This document shows, piece by piece, positions 50,901 to 60,720 of a stretch of 64,000 nt of DNA. The translations under genes and the position numbers were made by a program. Below the pieces are notes generated by a model that was given only the letters and a program-made list of their open reading frames with translations, made no database searches and was not told the origin of the DNA. Numbering within the stretch: the first letter of the stretch is position 1; each line of letters opens with the position of its first letter. The stretch comes from Lytechinus pictus (lineage: Eukaryota; Echinodermata; Echinoidea; Temnopleuroida; Toxopneustidae): the NCBI RefSeq assembly GCF_037042905.1, contig NC_087247.1, positions 34,613,420 through 34,677,419 of the forward strand, written 5' to 3'.

Positions 50901-53900
50901 TTGATTTGCAATCAATTGCAAAGCTTGCGCTTGATCTACGTTCAATTGATCAAACGCAACTTCTTCTTGCAACAGGATTGAACGTAACTTGCGTTCAATT
51001 GCAGATTTGCGTTTAATCGGAGGACTTACGCTCAATTTTGGGAGTTGCGTTCGATTTGCGTTCAATCGCAAGTTTCTTGCAACACCCCATATGACATCCC
51101 ATGTGCGGCCAATTTGAAGTCTCCATGGGTAAAGTGATTACCAATATTTACAACTTTTAAAAATTTATAACTTTCTTGTTGTTTGTCCAATATTGTTCAA
51201 ACTTTTACTTATCAACTTGTCTGATTTTTCATTTCCTTATAAAAACAAGTTTTTATTTGGGATGGATTCCCCTTTAAGATTATTCAGACAATGATTCCCA
51301 TATTCTGCTGTCTACATGGAGTATTTGAGCTCCTGACTATTGATCGGTTAACCTTAACCCTATCTAGGCCGGGATATTTTGGGAGTTCATATGGCCAGGG
51401 GGGGGGGCCTCCCAGGCCCCCCCTTGAGATCTCGGCCGTCGACCGCGCGATTGCGCCAAAAATTGGCACGCAGGTTGCCTGGGACATAATCTACCAAATT
51501 GTATAGTAATTTATTTCATGTGAATCGCTATTAAGTGATTATGCTAATTTGTGCGTAATTAGTATGCGAAATCATACTTTTTCCTCTAAATAAAGCTCCA
51601 AATGTTCTAATATTTGGTATTGAAACTCTTTGTGGTGTTCTTAGCAAGCGTACATGAAAAAAATTGTGATATCAAATCATTTTCTATGTATTATATTGTT
51701 TTTTGCAATTTCTTATGTTTTCTTAGTTTTTTTGACCTTTTTTTTTCATTGTTTTTTCAATGGAATTTGTTGGGGACTCTTCTGAGATCATAAAAAGCAT
51801 AAAATAAATACATTTAGACCAGCATAACTAAAAATAATCATACATTTATGAATTTTGGTTGAAAACACAATTTGCATCGACTTTGTACACAAAACCAAGT
51901 TTTTGAGCAATTTTGGGTCTGACATGCACTTACATAATGTTGCGTAATTTCGGAACCGAGTACCCGGGTGACGCAAAATTGGTCTCAAAAGTTGCGCAAG
52001 ACTTGAAAGTAAAGTCAGTGAGCGGCGCGGTCAAAAAATTTTGCGCGATTCGTTGAGGGGGGGCCTCCGAGGCCCCCCCCCCCCCCCGGCCTAGATAGGG
52101 TTAAAGCTTCAACTGTTTCCAAAAAATTTTACTAGATTTTTTTGGATAAAAATGGCAGAAATATGATAAATTGCATGCTCATCAATGATATTGAAATAAG
52201 GAATAAAATCAGACATGCATAAAATCTGATCTATGGATTAGCAACTGTTGATCACAGTCGATGCAAACTTTTTTTCCCTTGCACCTGCACGATGGAATGA
52301 TGTTTAATGTTTAGAAGTGTGAAAACATTGGGTTACCACAAAAATGAAGGTATGTAAAATGAGAATCTTGCCTTTGAAATGTAGTGGAAGTCTCATTTTT
52401 AAGCTCAAAAGCTAGGATTTGAACATGACATAACCTGATTCATAATAGAGTAAAAAAAAAAAAACCCATCAAAATTGATCTTTCCCCCAAACTTGAGATT
52501 CTTGGTCTCGACACCCCAATGACCACAAGCTACAAAATTCATAAAGAATAGCACTTGACATGTGGTTTAGGTTAATTACCTTGAAGCATCGTCCAACTTG
52601 TTCTGGAATAAGCTCCTCTTTTTTCGGCCATTCATGGGAGTTCATCATAACCCTCCAGAGCTGATGAAACATGACAATATAAATGATAAACAAATACATA
52701 AATTATACACAACATCATTAAAATGTGCTTTTGTATATCTTCACATATACTCTTGATGCATCAATATTAACTTAGCTGGCAGGGTTTTCTGACACAAGTT
52801 TTTGTAGGGTCTTCAGGATGATGAACGATTGATTAGTGTTGCATTGGAGATTGCAAAGCTAGCATGCATGCAAAATTTGGTTATGGTTTGCTTGTGGAAT
52901 TATGATGAATTTCCTCTCATTATTGCCCAAATCAGTCTGGTTCTCAAGGCAGAATGAATACCGTAAATTTGAAGCATACATTATAATTACTGTAACTTTG
53001 CTCATTAAAATTGCACAAATATTCAAAAGTAATGATTATGTATGTAAAGATTGAGAAGCTTTGTAGCAGCGCAGAGCTGTCGGCTACTGTAACACTCAGC
53101 TGACTGTACATGTACATGAGTGAAATATTTTTTGTTTTCTATAAATTAATGGACCAAATAGTAAAAAAAAATACTTGTTGAATGGATAAATTTGCGAATA
53201 GTCATGAACATGTCATAGCTCTACACAGGGCCTAGAAATGTGCTTGTCAAAAATATTCTCACTCATCATTCACTTCTAGGCAATTCCATAAAATGTGTAC
53301 GTCCTACCCCATATATGTGAGACCTTCATGAAATTTTCCATCTCTTATTTCTGGTTCCTTTGACAGTCTTTCATGCTCTCAAATGACCATGACGTGGTCA
53401 GTTTTCTATAAATTGTTTCAGTTTTCTATAAACTGACCATGACGGGTTCTTTTTATAAAGTGAAGTAAAACTTGAGAAAAATGGGGGTCGGATGTACAAA
53501 AAAGTTGATTATTTTACAAAATTACCCATCTACAACTTTTACATGGTCATGAACAATACTTACCACACCGATGATGTCCTTGCCAGTGAAATCATTCTTC
53601 TTCATAGTTTCCTGGATCACACTTTGTATCTTAAGAAAATAAAAATAATATATTCTCATTTCAATTCAAACATACATAAGTTCAAATAGTTGAAATTTAA
53701 GATGCAACTTCACTCATGTACTTTATCTATGTGAATGCTGATAAAGCCATATGAGGCTCAAATGATGCATCAATCTCATTAACAGTCCTAATCCAACTCT
53801 CTACTTGAGGCTACTCCAGTCTGGTACACCAATCTGCAATGGATACAACTTCCACTAGTTAATTATCTAATGGAACATAATGAGGCTACATTCGGTTTAA

Positions 53901-56900
53901 TACGAATCAACTTTCTTTCAACAGCCCCTACACCTTTGTCAAGGTAATATTAATATGGATAATGAAATATGATATATACCTCTTTTATGTCTCCGGATTC
54001 TTCAAAGATTTCAGAAAGTTCTTTGTACAGTTGCTTCTTGCTTTCAGCATGAGCTCTAGCCCGCTTCATAGATAAAATATAAAGTGGATAATTAAATTTC
54101 TTTAAAAAAAAAAAATCAATTACACAGCAATTAAATATTATATATTCATTTCATCAAAATTTCAGCTGGAAAATGAGATACATCCAAACCAACTAAGATA
54201 ATAAGAAATCAAATTTGGAGAAAGAGAAAAAAATCTGCATTTGGAATAAAATATAGGCTTGTGGTGTATTGGATACAGGGAAGGTTTTATTTCTAATTTA
54301 TAAGAGAGCAGTGTTTGTGGAAACTGTATCCAATGACGCATGGGGGAGGGGCTGCTCGTGTGTGGCGTCACAGGGTACAATATTCAGGTGTCGGTGGTCA
54401 AAATGATTTCTCATATTTTTCTGCTTCCTTTAGAGACAACTGGTTCTGTCAAACAATTTGTAAATATAATATTCTACCACCTGTTTACACCAACCAATGA
54501 ATTCCCTTAATATTGAAAAGGAAGGCCATCAACATTTCTTTTATTCACAAAACAAAAGTATTTCCTACCTGATACTTTGCAAAATCGGTCAAACCCGCTT
54601 CTGTGAAAATATTTTCAAAGTTGGCTTCACTTCTCTTTGATATTGGCATAAGTTCCTAAGGGGAGAAAAATAAGTAACAATAAGAATTTTCAGTTACTTA
54701 ACATCTAAAGGAATTAAATAAATAGCAACTTTTCACAATAAACACAAGTTGTGCTAAAGTAGAGGATGTGAAAAAATAAATAATTGTCAACTTTCACTTT
54801 TTCATATTTAAGAAAATGTTCCAATACAAAGAACTGCTCATCCAGTGTTCTTGCATAAAGATATCTAAAAAAAAAACACTGAAACCATTATGGCCAGACA
54901 TTTTGAAAAGCGGTTGGAAAAGTTGGAAAAGCAGCGCCTATAGAGTACCAAAGTTTGACGTCAGTTGCCATGGTGTCATGGCGGGCTGGTTCTAAACAGA
55001 GTCGCACCTGACATTCATCTGCACACATTTTGGCTCGTCTGAAAAACAGGTTGCAAGCGATCATTCCGATAGCAGCCATTTTCTCCTGTGAATAATACAT
55101 GCTTTCATTCCGGGTTCATTTGTTTAGAACCAGGCTGCCATGACACCTTGGCTACTGACGTCATCAATTTGGCACTCTATAGTCTCGCTCTGCTATTCAG
55201 GCGAGACAAAAATGACAATAATCTCTTTTTTTTTTGTCCATATCAATATCGCATAATTTTAAGCATCATTTTAAGAACAATATTAGTCAAGAAAAATCTT
55301 ATGACATGATTCCTAATTCTACAGGAAAATTAACGTGTTACTCTCAATAACTACATTTTTTTATTACAACATTTGGAGCTAATTCACAAAGAAATATCGC
55401 TAAAATGAACGTCACAGAGATAAAATAGCCCCCATCCTATTTTTAAGGGTTTTTTTTTTTCAAAGTGACATGGGCACAAGCACATAATCCGCGTTGCAGT
55501 AGTTAGATACGCAATGGATATTTCTACGCAGGCACAGCTCTGTCATATACTTTATCTGAGAGATAATATATCATCTCAGAATATCAATTTCATTTTTTCA
55601 TTTTAAAAGAAAATATTTTTAAAGCCAAATGACCTCAGAATACCACCCCAGTTCTTACATATAGGTGCAATATAAACAGCATTTCAAAATCAATTTGAGA
55701 TAATTTCCTCCATTTATTCACGTATGCAATCAGAACTAAATATTTCTTCACATACGTAAGAGCTTGGTAAATCGGATAAAAATAATATGATACATCATTT
55801 AGGGAATGTAAAGAAATAGAAAACATGAAACTTCTTTTAAGTTGGTCAACAATATATCCTCCTATACAAAATAATCACATTATTTTGAAATGTATATACG
55901 CTGGTAAATTGCCCTTACATACCAATAGTCTGTTGTCAAGTTGTGCCTTACTCAGCACCGTAGCGATGCTGGTCATATCCTTTTCCTTCAACCATACTGC
56001 AAACATATCCACTGCAAACTGCAAGGCGATACCTGCAAATAAATGTAACTATAAATTGAACACCACTAATTATCCTCTCATTATTTATACTAAGAACATC
56101 CCAGTAACAAGCAGAAGTGATTCCTGAAAAAGGTCAATTACTCATGAAAAATAAATCCAATCATCTATAATTACACTTCAGAGGAAGACAATGTTTCATC
56201 ATGTCATATCACTAACAGAATTTTCCTATCACAAAATCAGACCAGCTGAAGAAGCATCAATGATCAGATATGAAACATTTTCTCCTCAATTCTAATAAGT
56301 CCAGAAAACAAATTTTTCAAATTAAATCAAAAATAGTAAAAATCATAACTAAATTCCCTGTAAATGGCACATGTAGATGTGATTACTTCAACAATATGCT
56401 GTACTATCTTACAAAAAAAATCTTAAATTTTACTCTACAAAGAAATATTAATATACAGAAAGGTATATAAACACTATCAATTCATGATAATCACTGCTTT
56501 TGAAATATGTAATTCTTTTTAAAACAGATTTGATTGATAATATTGAAATTATCACCAGACCTTTTCTGCCACATTGTGGATCATGTCAAAACCTTAGGTC
56601 ATTTGCATTGTGCTACATGTGTAGGCAAAGGCTAAGTAGCATTTATCTGGTGATCTTTGACCTTGCCCATGTTTGTTCTAAATATTCAAAGAAAACTTGT
56701 GATGCACCATGGAATTCACTTGTAAAGTCTGTACCGAAATCTTCTCTCAATTTGAATCATTCATGATAGCATACCATTTAGATAATATATTTTGGTTAGT
56801 TCTGAAGGTTACATTGCATACATGTGTTTAGATCAGGAAAGAATTTATGCTGCTGGCAATACTGTAGTGCAAATGGATTACCTGTTAGAGCACTTACCAT

Positions 56901-59900
56901 CTTTGACTAGATGATCATTGAAGAGATTGAGGAGGCATTTAGCATCTACCTCGTTTTCAGCCAGTAAGATGCTGGTAAACATTGCTACCTTTTTACGTTC
57001 CATCTCACTGAATCCCTTAAGGAACAGGATAATCTACAACAACAAAAAGATATCAAAGCCATTATTAGTTAACCCTAATTAGTAATACTCCCAGGGTATT
57101 TCAAAGCTTATTACCAAGGGGGGGGGGGGAAGGGACGCCCCCCTCTGAGATCTCGGCCACGGGTCGCCCGATTGCCTCAAAATTTTGCACAAGGGTGAAG
57201 AATTATGGAATCTACAAAGTAGTATAGCTAAATTTACAAAAGTCCATTTATTTTTTTCAATAAATTAATTTACATTAATTTATGGGAGAAATCATAGATT
57301 TGGTATTTCTCACTAAATAAAGCCTCAGGAATAGCAATTTTTGGTACAAATGTCTTTCATCACTTCCTCATAAATTCCTGGTAATTTTTTCAATGTATTT
57401 TACAATGATGATACATACTAGAGAAGTACATGTATTTACATAAAGTGGAAAAGCTCCTGATTTTGTCCATAGGGTTTATACACAGTCATATAGAGAATAG
57501 CGAAATGATATGTGTTCGGTAAACGTAATCTGACACCCGCACGGTAGGTCCGATCATTACCACGAATTTGGTATCAAAATGTGCAGGAAGGATCAGAGGA
57601 AAAGTAATGAAATTTTGTTTTGAAATATTGAGGCGTTAGGAAGCACCAATAAACTATAGGTAGGCAGATACTACCGTATGAAATATTTTCAGAAACCACT
57701 AAAATTTTGAGGAGAGAAAAGATTAGTCTAGACTTTACAAGAATATATATCAAAGAGTATACATTACAATATCACCATTGTCTAAATGAAAAGACATACG
57801 GGTATTTTCAGTAATGCGTTGAGGTTACAAGCAAGTAAAAGTGGGGAATAACATACTAAAATTATCAGACTAACATAAGATAACATCATTTTGTCATTGA
57901 AAAAAAGACTTAAAGGTCAAGTCCACCCCAAGAAAATGCTGACTTAAATAAATAGAGAAAAATCAAACTAGTATAGTGCTGAAAATTTCATCAAAATCGG
58001 ATGTAAAATAAGAAAGTTATGACATTTTAAAGCTTCGCTTATTTTTCACAAAACAGTTATATGCACAACTAGGTGACCCAGTTGATGATGTCTATCACTC
58101 ACTATTTCTTTTGTTTTCTATTGTTTGAATTATACAATATTTCATTTTTTATAGATTTGACAATAAGGACCAACTTGACTGAACTATATAGTATTAAACA
58201 ATGCTAATTCCACATGCTCAGAGAGGAACTAATTGTTGTATCACTTGACAATGAGGAGAAAATTAGAATATTTCATATGATACAATACAAAAGAAATAGT
58301 GAGTGGATGACGTCATAGTCTCTTCATTTGCATATCAGCCAGGATGTGCATATAACTGTTTTTGTGAAATTAAGCGAAACTTTAAAATGTCATAACTTTC
58401 TTATTTTACATCCGATTTTGATGAAATTTTCAGTGTTAAGCTTGTTGGATTTTTCTTTTTTATTCAAATCAACTTTTTGTTGGGGTGGACTTGTCCTTTA
58501 ATCAGATGGTCAAAACTTGATTTAAAATTGGACTTGCTGTATGACAAAGGTTAAAAGTTATCTAAAATGGGGCATCATGCTTATAATCAATGCTACCACT
58601 ATGAATTAATAAATGTGGTTATTACCTTGCTAAGTTCATCTTGGAGTTTCTTTTCGAGGTACTTGAAACGTCTGGTCACCTTGCTGAACACTTGCTGAAT
58701 GAGGAAAAAAGAATGAGAATTCAAATTATACTGCACCACACTGGTACAAAAAAGTAAATTAATACAGTTTTGTGTCAATGACATCCTACTGATGTCTTCC
58801 TCCTAAAATGCTATCAAACAACTTCGTTACCAAAAATTAAATGAACTTATTTAGTTTCATTTCAGAACTCCAAACATAGAAAATTAGCCTAACCAGGAAT
58901 TGACTTACCTCCCAAAAGTTTTGCATTGCCTTGACATCTTCTTCGGTGGTGAAGACGCAGACCTCGCTGCGGCAAACCTTGGTCTTATCCGTATCCTCTA
59001 CTACTGATCCTCCAGGTGCTATGCAGGATGTAACATAAATGCATAGATGTGTGAATGAATTTTAAGCAATTTAATCAAGAATAGAGAAAGTAATAATACT
59101 AATTTGGATTAACTTCTTTCATCCAAAGTAAATAATAAAGTGTGAAGACAAATTTAATTGATGGAATAGCTTGCAAGACATGACACCCAATTTAGTGTAG
59201 CCCGATGCTGAATTCTGCATTAAAAATAACCTGCCATAAATGTAATTTCATGTTCTATCGTATATGGACTTGTTTCAATACTGTATATTTAAAAAATTCA
59301 TATTATCTGACATGAAGATTTACACATTTAAAAGACATAAGAAATAATAGAAATAAACCACTAACTATAATGGGATTTACACAGAAGATGAAGACTAAGG
59401 AAAGCTCTGTAATCCGTTTCTTTTTGACAGATTCAAGGAGTGTATATAAGTGTGAGAAATAGGAATGTTATTTTAGGTCCTTGCCAACTGAATAAACAAT
59501 TGGATACAATATATCATTGGAAGAATTTTGTGTAATCACTATTTCTCATTCTTTTCTTCCTGAAGGTTTTTCAAAATTATAACATAACTCTTTGGGTACG
59601 TACCTAAAATACCACCAGCAAATAAAATGTCAAGAAGGGTTTCCCCATAAAGCCTGTAGTTCAGCTTATGGCCAGTTTCAACCAAGAATTTAGACACTTG
59701 TTCCAAATCTGTGCCAGCTTCGTTAAGTCCTTGTAGGATACTATCACGGAACCCAGTTGGGTCGTATTTCTCTTTCTCATCTATATCAAAACAGAGATAC
59801 AATGTCAAAGAGATGAATCACTATCAAAGCAAGATACTTGCCTGAAACATGAAAGATACCAAATCATTTGCGTAGAGGATTCATTTTTCTCACTGATCAG

Positions 59901-60093
59901 CGATATTTTTTCTCTCCATGAGTTAATTTCATAATTTTGAAAAGAATGGGAGAGAGTCAGTGTTAGTTGTTAGGAAAAGTAAAACAAGTAAATAATTGAA
60001 AATTGGCAACATAGTGGAATTAGACAACTTACCCCTCTTTCGGGTCCGAGTTCGGTGCCCCGTGAGCGTAGGCTTTTGCTCCTTTTGACTCAT
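41895..60093 (-). CDS. BZW1/BZW2: Basic leucine zipper and W2 domain protein (eIF5-mimic protein, 5MP), whole locus
   Basis: Fourteen coding exons total 1296 bp (431 aa; vertebrate proteins are about 419). The start [10 protein letters not shown] matches the vertebrate NNQKQQKPTLSG N-terminus. Residues 21-80 carry [20 protein letters not shown] and the conserved [13 protein letters not shown]-like helices follow. The C-terminal W2 domain lies roughly at 255-425 and includes [24 protein letters not shown], the aromatic-acidic ILKWYK at 380-385 and [10 protein letters not shown] near 401-410. A 17-residue acidic tail ends the protein. Known role of the family: it binds eIF2 and eIF3 through W2, competes with eIF5 and raises start-codon stringency. 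All junction phases agree. The 5' UTR probably continues upstream, because a CAG acceptor lies 10 bases before the ATG. I cannot separate BZW1 from BZW2; invertebrates usually have one gene. Confidence 0.96.
42052..42390 (-). CDS. SAP-domain-like ORF in the TIR element
   Basis: A 112-codon intact ORF from ATG. Residues 4-40 ([20 protein letters not shown], then a leucine-spaced helix) resemble a SAP DNA-binding helix-extended loop-helix. The next ~55 residues contain two Cys and a [10 protein letters not shown] patch with no family I recognise. The last residues (SLFGVARIE) are translation of the left TIR, so the natural reading frame must end or splice before it. It probably corresponds to the first exon of a larger transposon protein. 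Confidence 0.5.
   Translation of the reverse strand: MDKKSVSELKKILTDRRIPCNGKRRAELVTLAEKAVKLYREREGCDHELSERNRRCVVAHDGTVDLNGKTVHWTSEQEVVIPKSYPIMQCALQGFSRISAKSLFGVARIEKM
42062..42809. mobile_element. 0.75-kb TIR element carrying a SAP-like ORF (BZW intron 13)
   Basis: The two ends are perfect 22-bp inverted repeats beginning TCAATTCTCGCTACCCCAAA (42062-42083 and 42788-42809). The interior is GC-rich near the right end (gcgcgagcatgactc, ccggaagtgg) and holds the minus-strand ORF at 42052-42390. No catalytic transposase domain is present, so it is a deletion derivative or a cargo element. No clear target duplication. Confidence 0.85.
43534..43656 (-). CDS. BZW1/BZW2: BZW exon 13
   Basis: 123 bp; acceptor TATTATAG|CT, donor GAAG|GTATGT. 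It encodes the aromatic-acidic block [11 protein letters not shown] and [13 protein letters not shown]. Confidence 0.96.
43907..43967 (-). CDS. BZW1/BZW2: BZW exon 12
   Basis: 61 bp; acceptor TGTTACAG|GAA, donor TTCAT|GTAAGT, leaving phase 1. It encodes [20 protein letters not shown]. Confidence 0.95.
44222..44716. repeat. Tandem repeat array with TGACCTTTGACC units (BZW intron 12)
   Basis: Three or more units with gatgacctttgaccccatca (44232, 44366 variant, 44526), tggtattacccaa, and agagcaagttgaacaaaaac. It ends ttcaggcgagataaaaaa. Same family as 25100-25556. Confidence 0.82.
44895..44975 (-). mobile_element. tRNA-like SINE head
   Basis: On the minus strand, tggtgtggtctagtgattag is A-box-like and gactttgaatccc is B-box-like, about 50 bases apart. 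The cloverleaf does not close cleanly, so this is a tRNA-derived fragment and not a gene. Confidence 0.5.
45361..45432 (-). CDS. BZW1/BZW2: BZW exon 11 (GC donor)
   Basis: 72 bp, phase 0; acceptor TTCTTGCAG|AAT. It ends ATGCAG followed by GCAAGT, a GC donor in an otherwise ideal consensus. It encodes MPLFKTF and [10 protein letters not shown]. Confidence 0.94.
46627..47262. mobile_element. Foldback element with ~300-bp arms
   Basis: The left arm (about 46627-46922) and right arm (46956-47262) are near-complete reverse complements, for example catcgagcgaagttcgt / acgaacttcgctcgag, and gagccaacatgaagttcctc in both. The spacer is ~35 bases. Non-coding. It is nested inside the 5.2-kb element. 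Confidence 0.9.
48950..50520 (+). other. Transcript-like island inside the 5.2-kb element
   Basis: Less AT-biased sequence with few stop-free frames. Possible donors occur (gaatg|gtaggt near 49068). AATAAA near 50492 is followed by a GU-rich stretch (gtggcttttgtg), a good poly(A) site. It may be a non-coding RNA or a transposon 3' end. No protein is recognisable. Confidence 0.3.
51358..52100. mobile_element. piggyBac-like MITE with perfect TTAA duplication
   Basis: TTAA (51354-51357)|CCCTATCTAGGCCGGG ... CCGGCCTAGATAGGG|TTAA (52101-52104). The CCC(T) start plus TTAA is the piggyBac signature. The inner parts of both ends carry long G or C runs and CGCG-rich sequence. 743 bp, no coding capacity. 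Confidence 0.92.
52580..52660 (-). CDS. BZW1/BZW2: BZW exon 10
   Basis: 81 bp, phase 0; acceptor TTTCATCAG|CTC, donor TTCAAG|GTAATT. It encodes [20 protein letters not shown]. Confidence 0.96.
53564..53629 (-). CDS. BZW1/BZW2: BZW exon 9
   Basis: 66 bp, phase 0; acceptor TTCTTAAG|ATA, donor GGTGTG|GTAAGT. It encodes [19 protein letters not shown]. Confidence 0.94.
53980..54063 (-). CDS. BZW1/BZW2: BZW exon 8
   Basis: 84 bp; acceptor TATGAAG|CGG, donor AAAGAG|GTATAT. It encodes [16 protein letters not shown], the start of the W2 region. Confidence 0.94.
54569..54655 (-). CDS. BZW1/BZW2: BZW exon 7
   Basis: 87 bp; acceptor CCTTAG|GAA, donor CAG|GTAGGA. It encodes [17 protein letters not shown] through LTDFAKYQ. 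Confidence 0.95.
54938..55211. repeat. Foldback repeat with paired TGACGTCA-like sites and hairpin tail
   Basis: The arm ctatagagtacc..tgacgtcag..ccatggtgtcatggc at 54938-54980 is mirrored by 55121-55182. Directly after it, GTCTCGC-12 nt-GCGAGAC forms a 7-bp hairpin (55182-55207) followed by AAAAA, matching tails of other repeats here. Confidence 0.75.
55923..56032 (-). CDS. BZW1/BZW2: BZW exon 6
   Basis: 110 bp; acceptor TTTGCAG|GT, donor TATTG|GTATGT. It encodes [14 protein letters not shown] and [11 protein letters not shown]. Confidence 0.96.
56898..57033 (-). CDS. BZW1/BZW2: BZW exon 5
   Basis: 136 bp; acceptor GTTGTAG|ATT, donor GATG|GTAAGT. It encodes [20 protein letters not shown]. 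Confidence 0.96.
57069..57560. mobile_element. Diverged relative of the 51358 element
   Basis: Begins TTAACCCTAATTAGTAATACTCCC, then a G11 run and ctctgagatctcggccacgg..gcccgattgc, aligning with ttgagatctcggccgtcg..gcgattgcgcc of the element at 51358. No right terminus could be located, so its end is arbitrary. Confidence 0.6.
57914..58497. mobile_element. Long-TIR TTAA MITE, family A, intact copy
   Basis: TTAA (57910-57913)|AGGTCAAGTCCACCCC ... GGGGTGGACTTGTCCT|TTAA (58498-58501). 584 bp; arms of ~220 bp are reverse complements (aaaatttcatcaaaatcgga / tccgattttgatgaaatttt). It is the reference for the two damaged copies at 17625 and 33732. Confidence 0.93.
58626..58694 (-). CDS. BZW1/BZW2: BZW exon 4
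   Basis: 69 bp, phase 0 at both ends; encodes [20 protein letters not shown], matching the vertebrate RRYKYLEKGFEDEV block. Confidence 0.96.
58909..59018 (-). CDS. BZW1/BZW2: BZW exon 3
   Basis: 110 bp; acceptor TGCATAG|CA, donor GGAG|GTAAGT. It encodes [14 protein letters not shown] and [16 protein letters not shown]. Confidence 0.96.
59604..59780 (-). CDS. BZW1/BZW2: BZW exon 2
   Basis: 177 bp; acceptor GATATAG|AT, donor TTTTAG|GTACGT. It encodes [10 protein letters not shown] to LLDILFAGG, the most conserved N-terminal block. Confidence 0.97.
60033..60093 (-). CDS. BZW1/BZW2: BZW exon 1 (start)
   Basis: ATG at 60093-60091 and donor GGG|GTAAGT, phase 1. Upstream TTTCCTACAACAG|AAAAACTTT is a good acceptor, so the exon starts with a short 5' UTR piece. 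Confidence 0.95.
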
Positions 60094-60370
60094 AAAGTTT
60101 TTCTGTTGTAGGAAAATACAAGAAAAAGGGTATTTTTAGGGTATTTATTGTTAAGAGATCCTTCTTTCCCCTATTATCTTTTCTTTCAAGTTTCACAGTT
60201 TTCCCTTCACTTTTTCTTTTCTATTATCAAAATCAAAAGTTAGCCCTTGTAAAGTTGTAATGGTTCAGTTAGATATTTTGGGAGGTACTAATTCAATTTA
60301 TTCAAGTTATATATCATTTGAGTACAAGATAAATATATTGGTTTATAAACAATGGAAAATGTAATAGAGA

Positions 60371-60419
60371 ACAAGTGAAACGCCTCTGGCAGTCTTTCCT
60401 GCATTAAGCAATTCAAGTT
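60371..60419. repeat. Left-end fragment of the DR1 repeat family
   Basis: acaagtgaaacgcctctggc then agtctttcctgc matches the left ends at 37158 and 60721. It is cut off by the tRNA-like SINE. Confidence 0.7.
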
Positions 60420-60429
60420 ATGGCAGGGT

Positions 60430-60600
60430 ACCGTGGCCGAGTGGTCTAAGGCGCCTGACATTTGAAAGTCTTGGGTTCGATCCCTGGCCACGGCACCTAT
60501 GCCCGTGAGCATGGTGTTCGATGGACAGTACTCTTTTATCCTACATTCAAATAAATAGAAAAGCTACATGCATTCTTGGTAACTAGGTGCGCACTTGTTG
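60430..60600 (+). mobile_element. tRNA-Leu-like SINE head
   Basis: TGGCCGAGTGGTCTAAGGCG is the A-box region typical of leucine (and serine) tRNAs; gggttcgatccc is the B box. Acceptor-like CCGTGGC / GCCACGG pair. The long variable arm needed in Leu/Ser tRNAs is missing and the anticodon stem is poor, so this is a SINE head or pseudo-tRNA. An unrelated body follows. Confidence 0.7.
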
Positions 60601-60720
60601 AAAAAAAAAATTATGTGTAGCAGTAGTGTTACTCTGGAAATAGCCAAGATCAGTAGAGGATCCGGTGGGGGTGCAAAGAGCATGTGCCCCCTCTAGAATT
60701 ACCCATACATTTAATTCTAA

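Larger units (their letters stand above)
45888..51088. mobile_element. 5.2-kb DNA transposon with complex TIRs
   Basis: The ends GGGGCGTTGCAAGAAAGTTACG and CTTGCAACACCCC are inverted repeats. Each extends ~250 bp and is packed with short motifs of the type TTGCGTTCAATTG/CAATTGAACGCAA. The interior contains a foldback (46627-47262), C/G runs, a hAT-like start at 47841 and a transcript-like stretch with AATAAA near 50492. No transposase was recognised. The flanks do not give a clear target duplication. Confidence 0.75.
45472..51273. mobile_element. Long-TIR TTAA MITE, family D, split by a 5.2-kb element
   Basis: Left TTAA (45468-45471)|AGGGGAATCCAGCC and right GATGGATTCCCCT|TTAA (51274-51277). 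The left arm to 45887 and right arm from 51089 share inverted matches (gaaatcggacaagcaataag vs the right-arm ctttcttgttgtttgtccaa). A separate TIR element occupies 45888-51088. Confidence 0.85.

Noticed and set aside
60430-60497. Functional tRNA-Leu/Ser gene
   Set aside because: No long variable arm, poor anticodon stem and a mismatched first acceptor pair; it fits a SINE head better.
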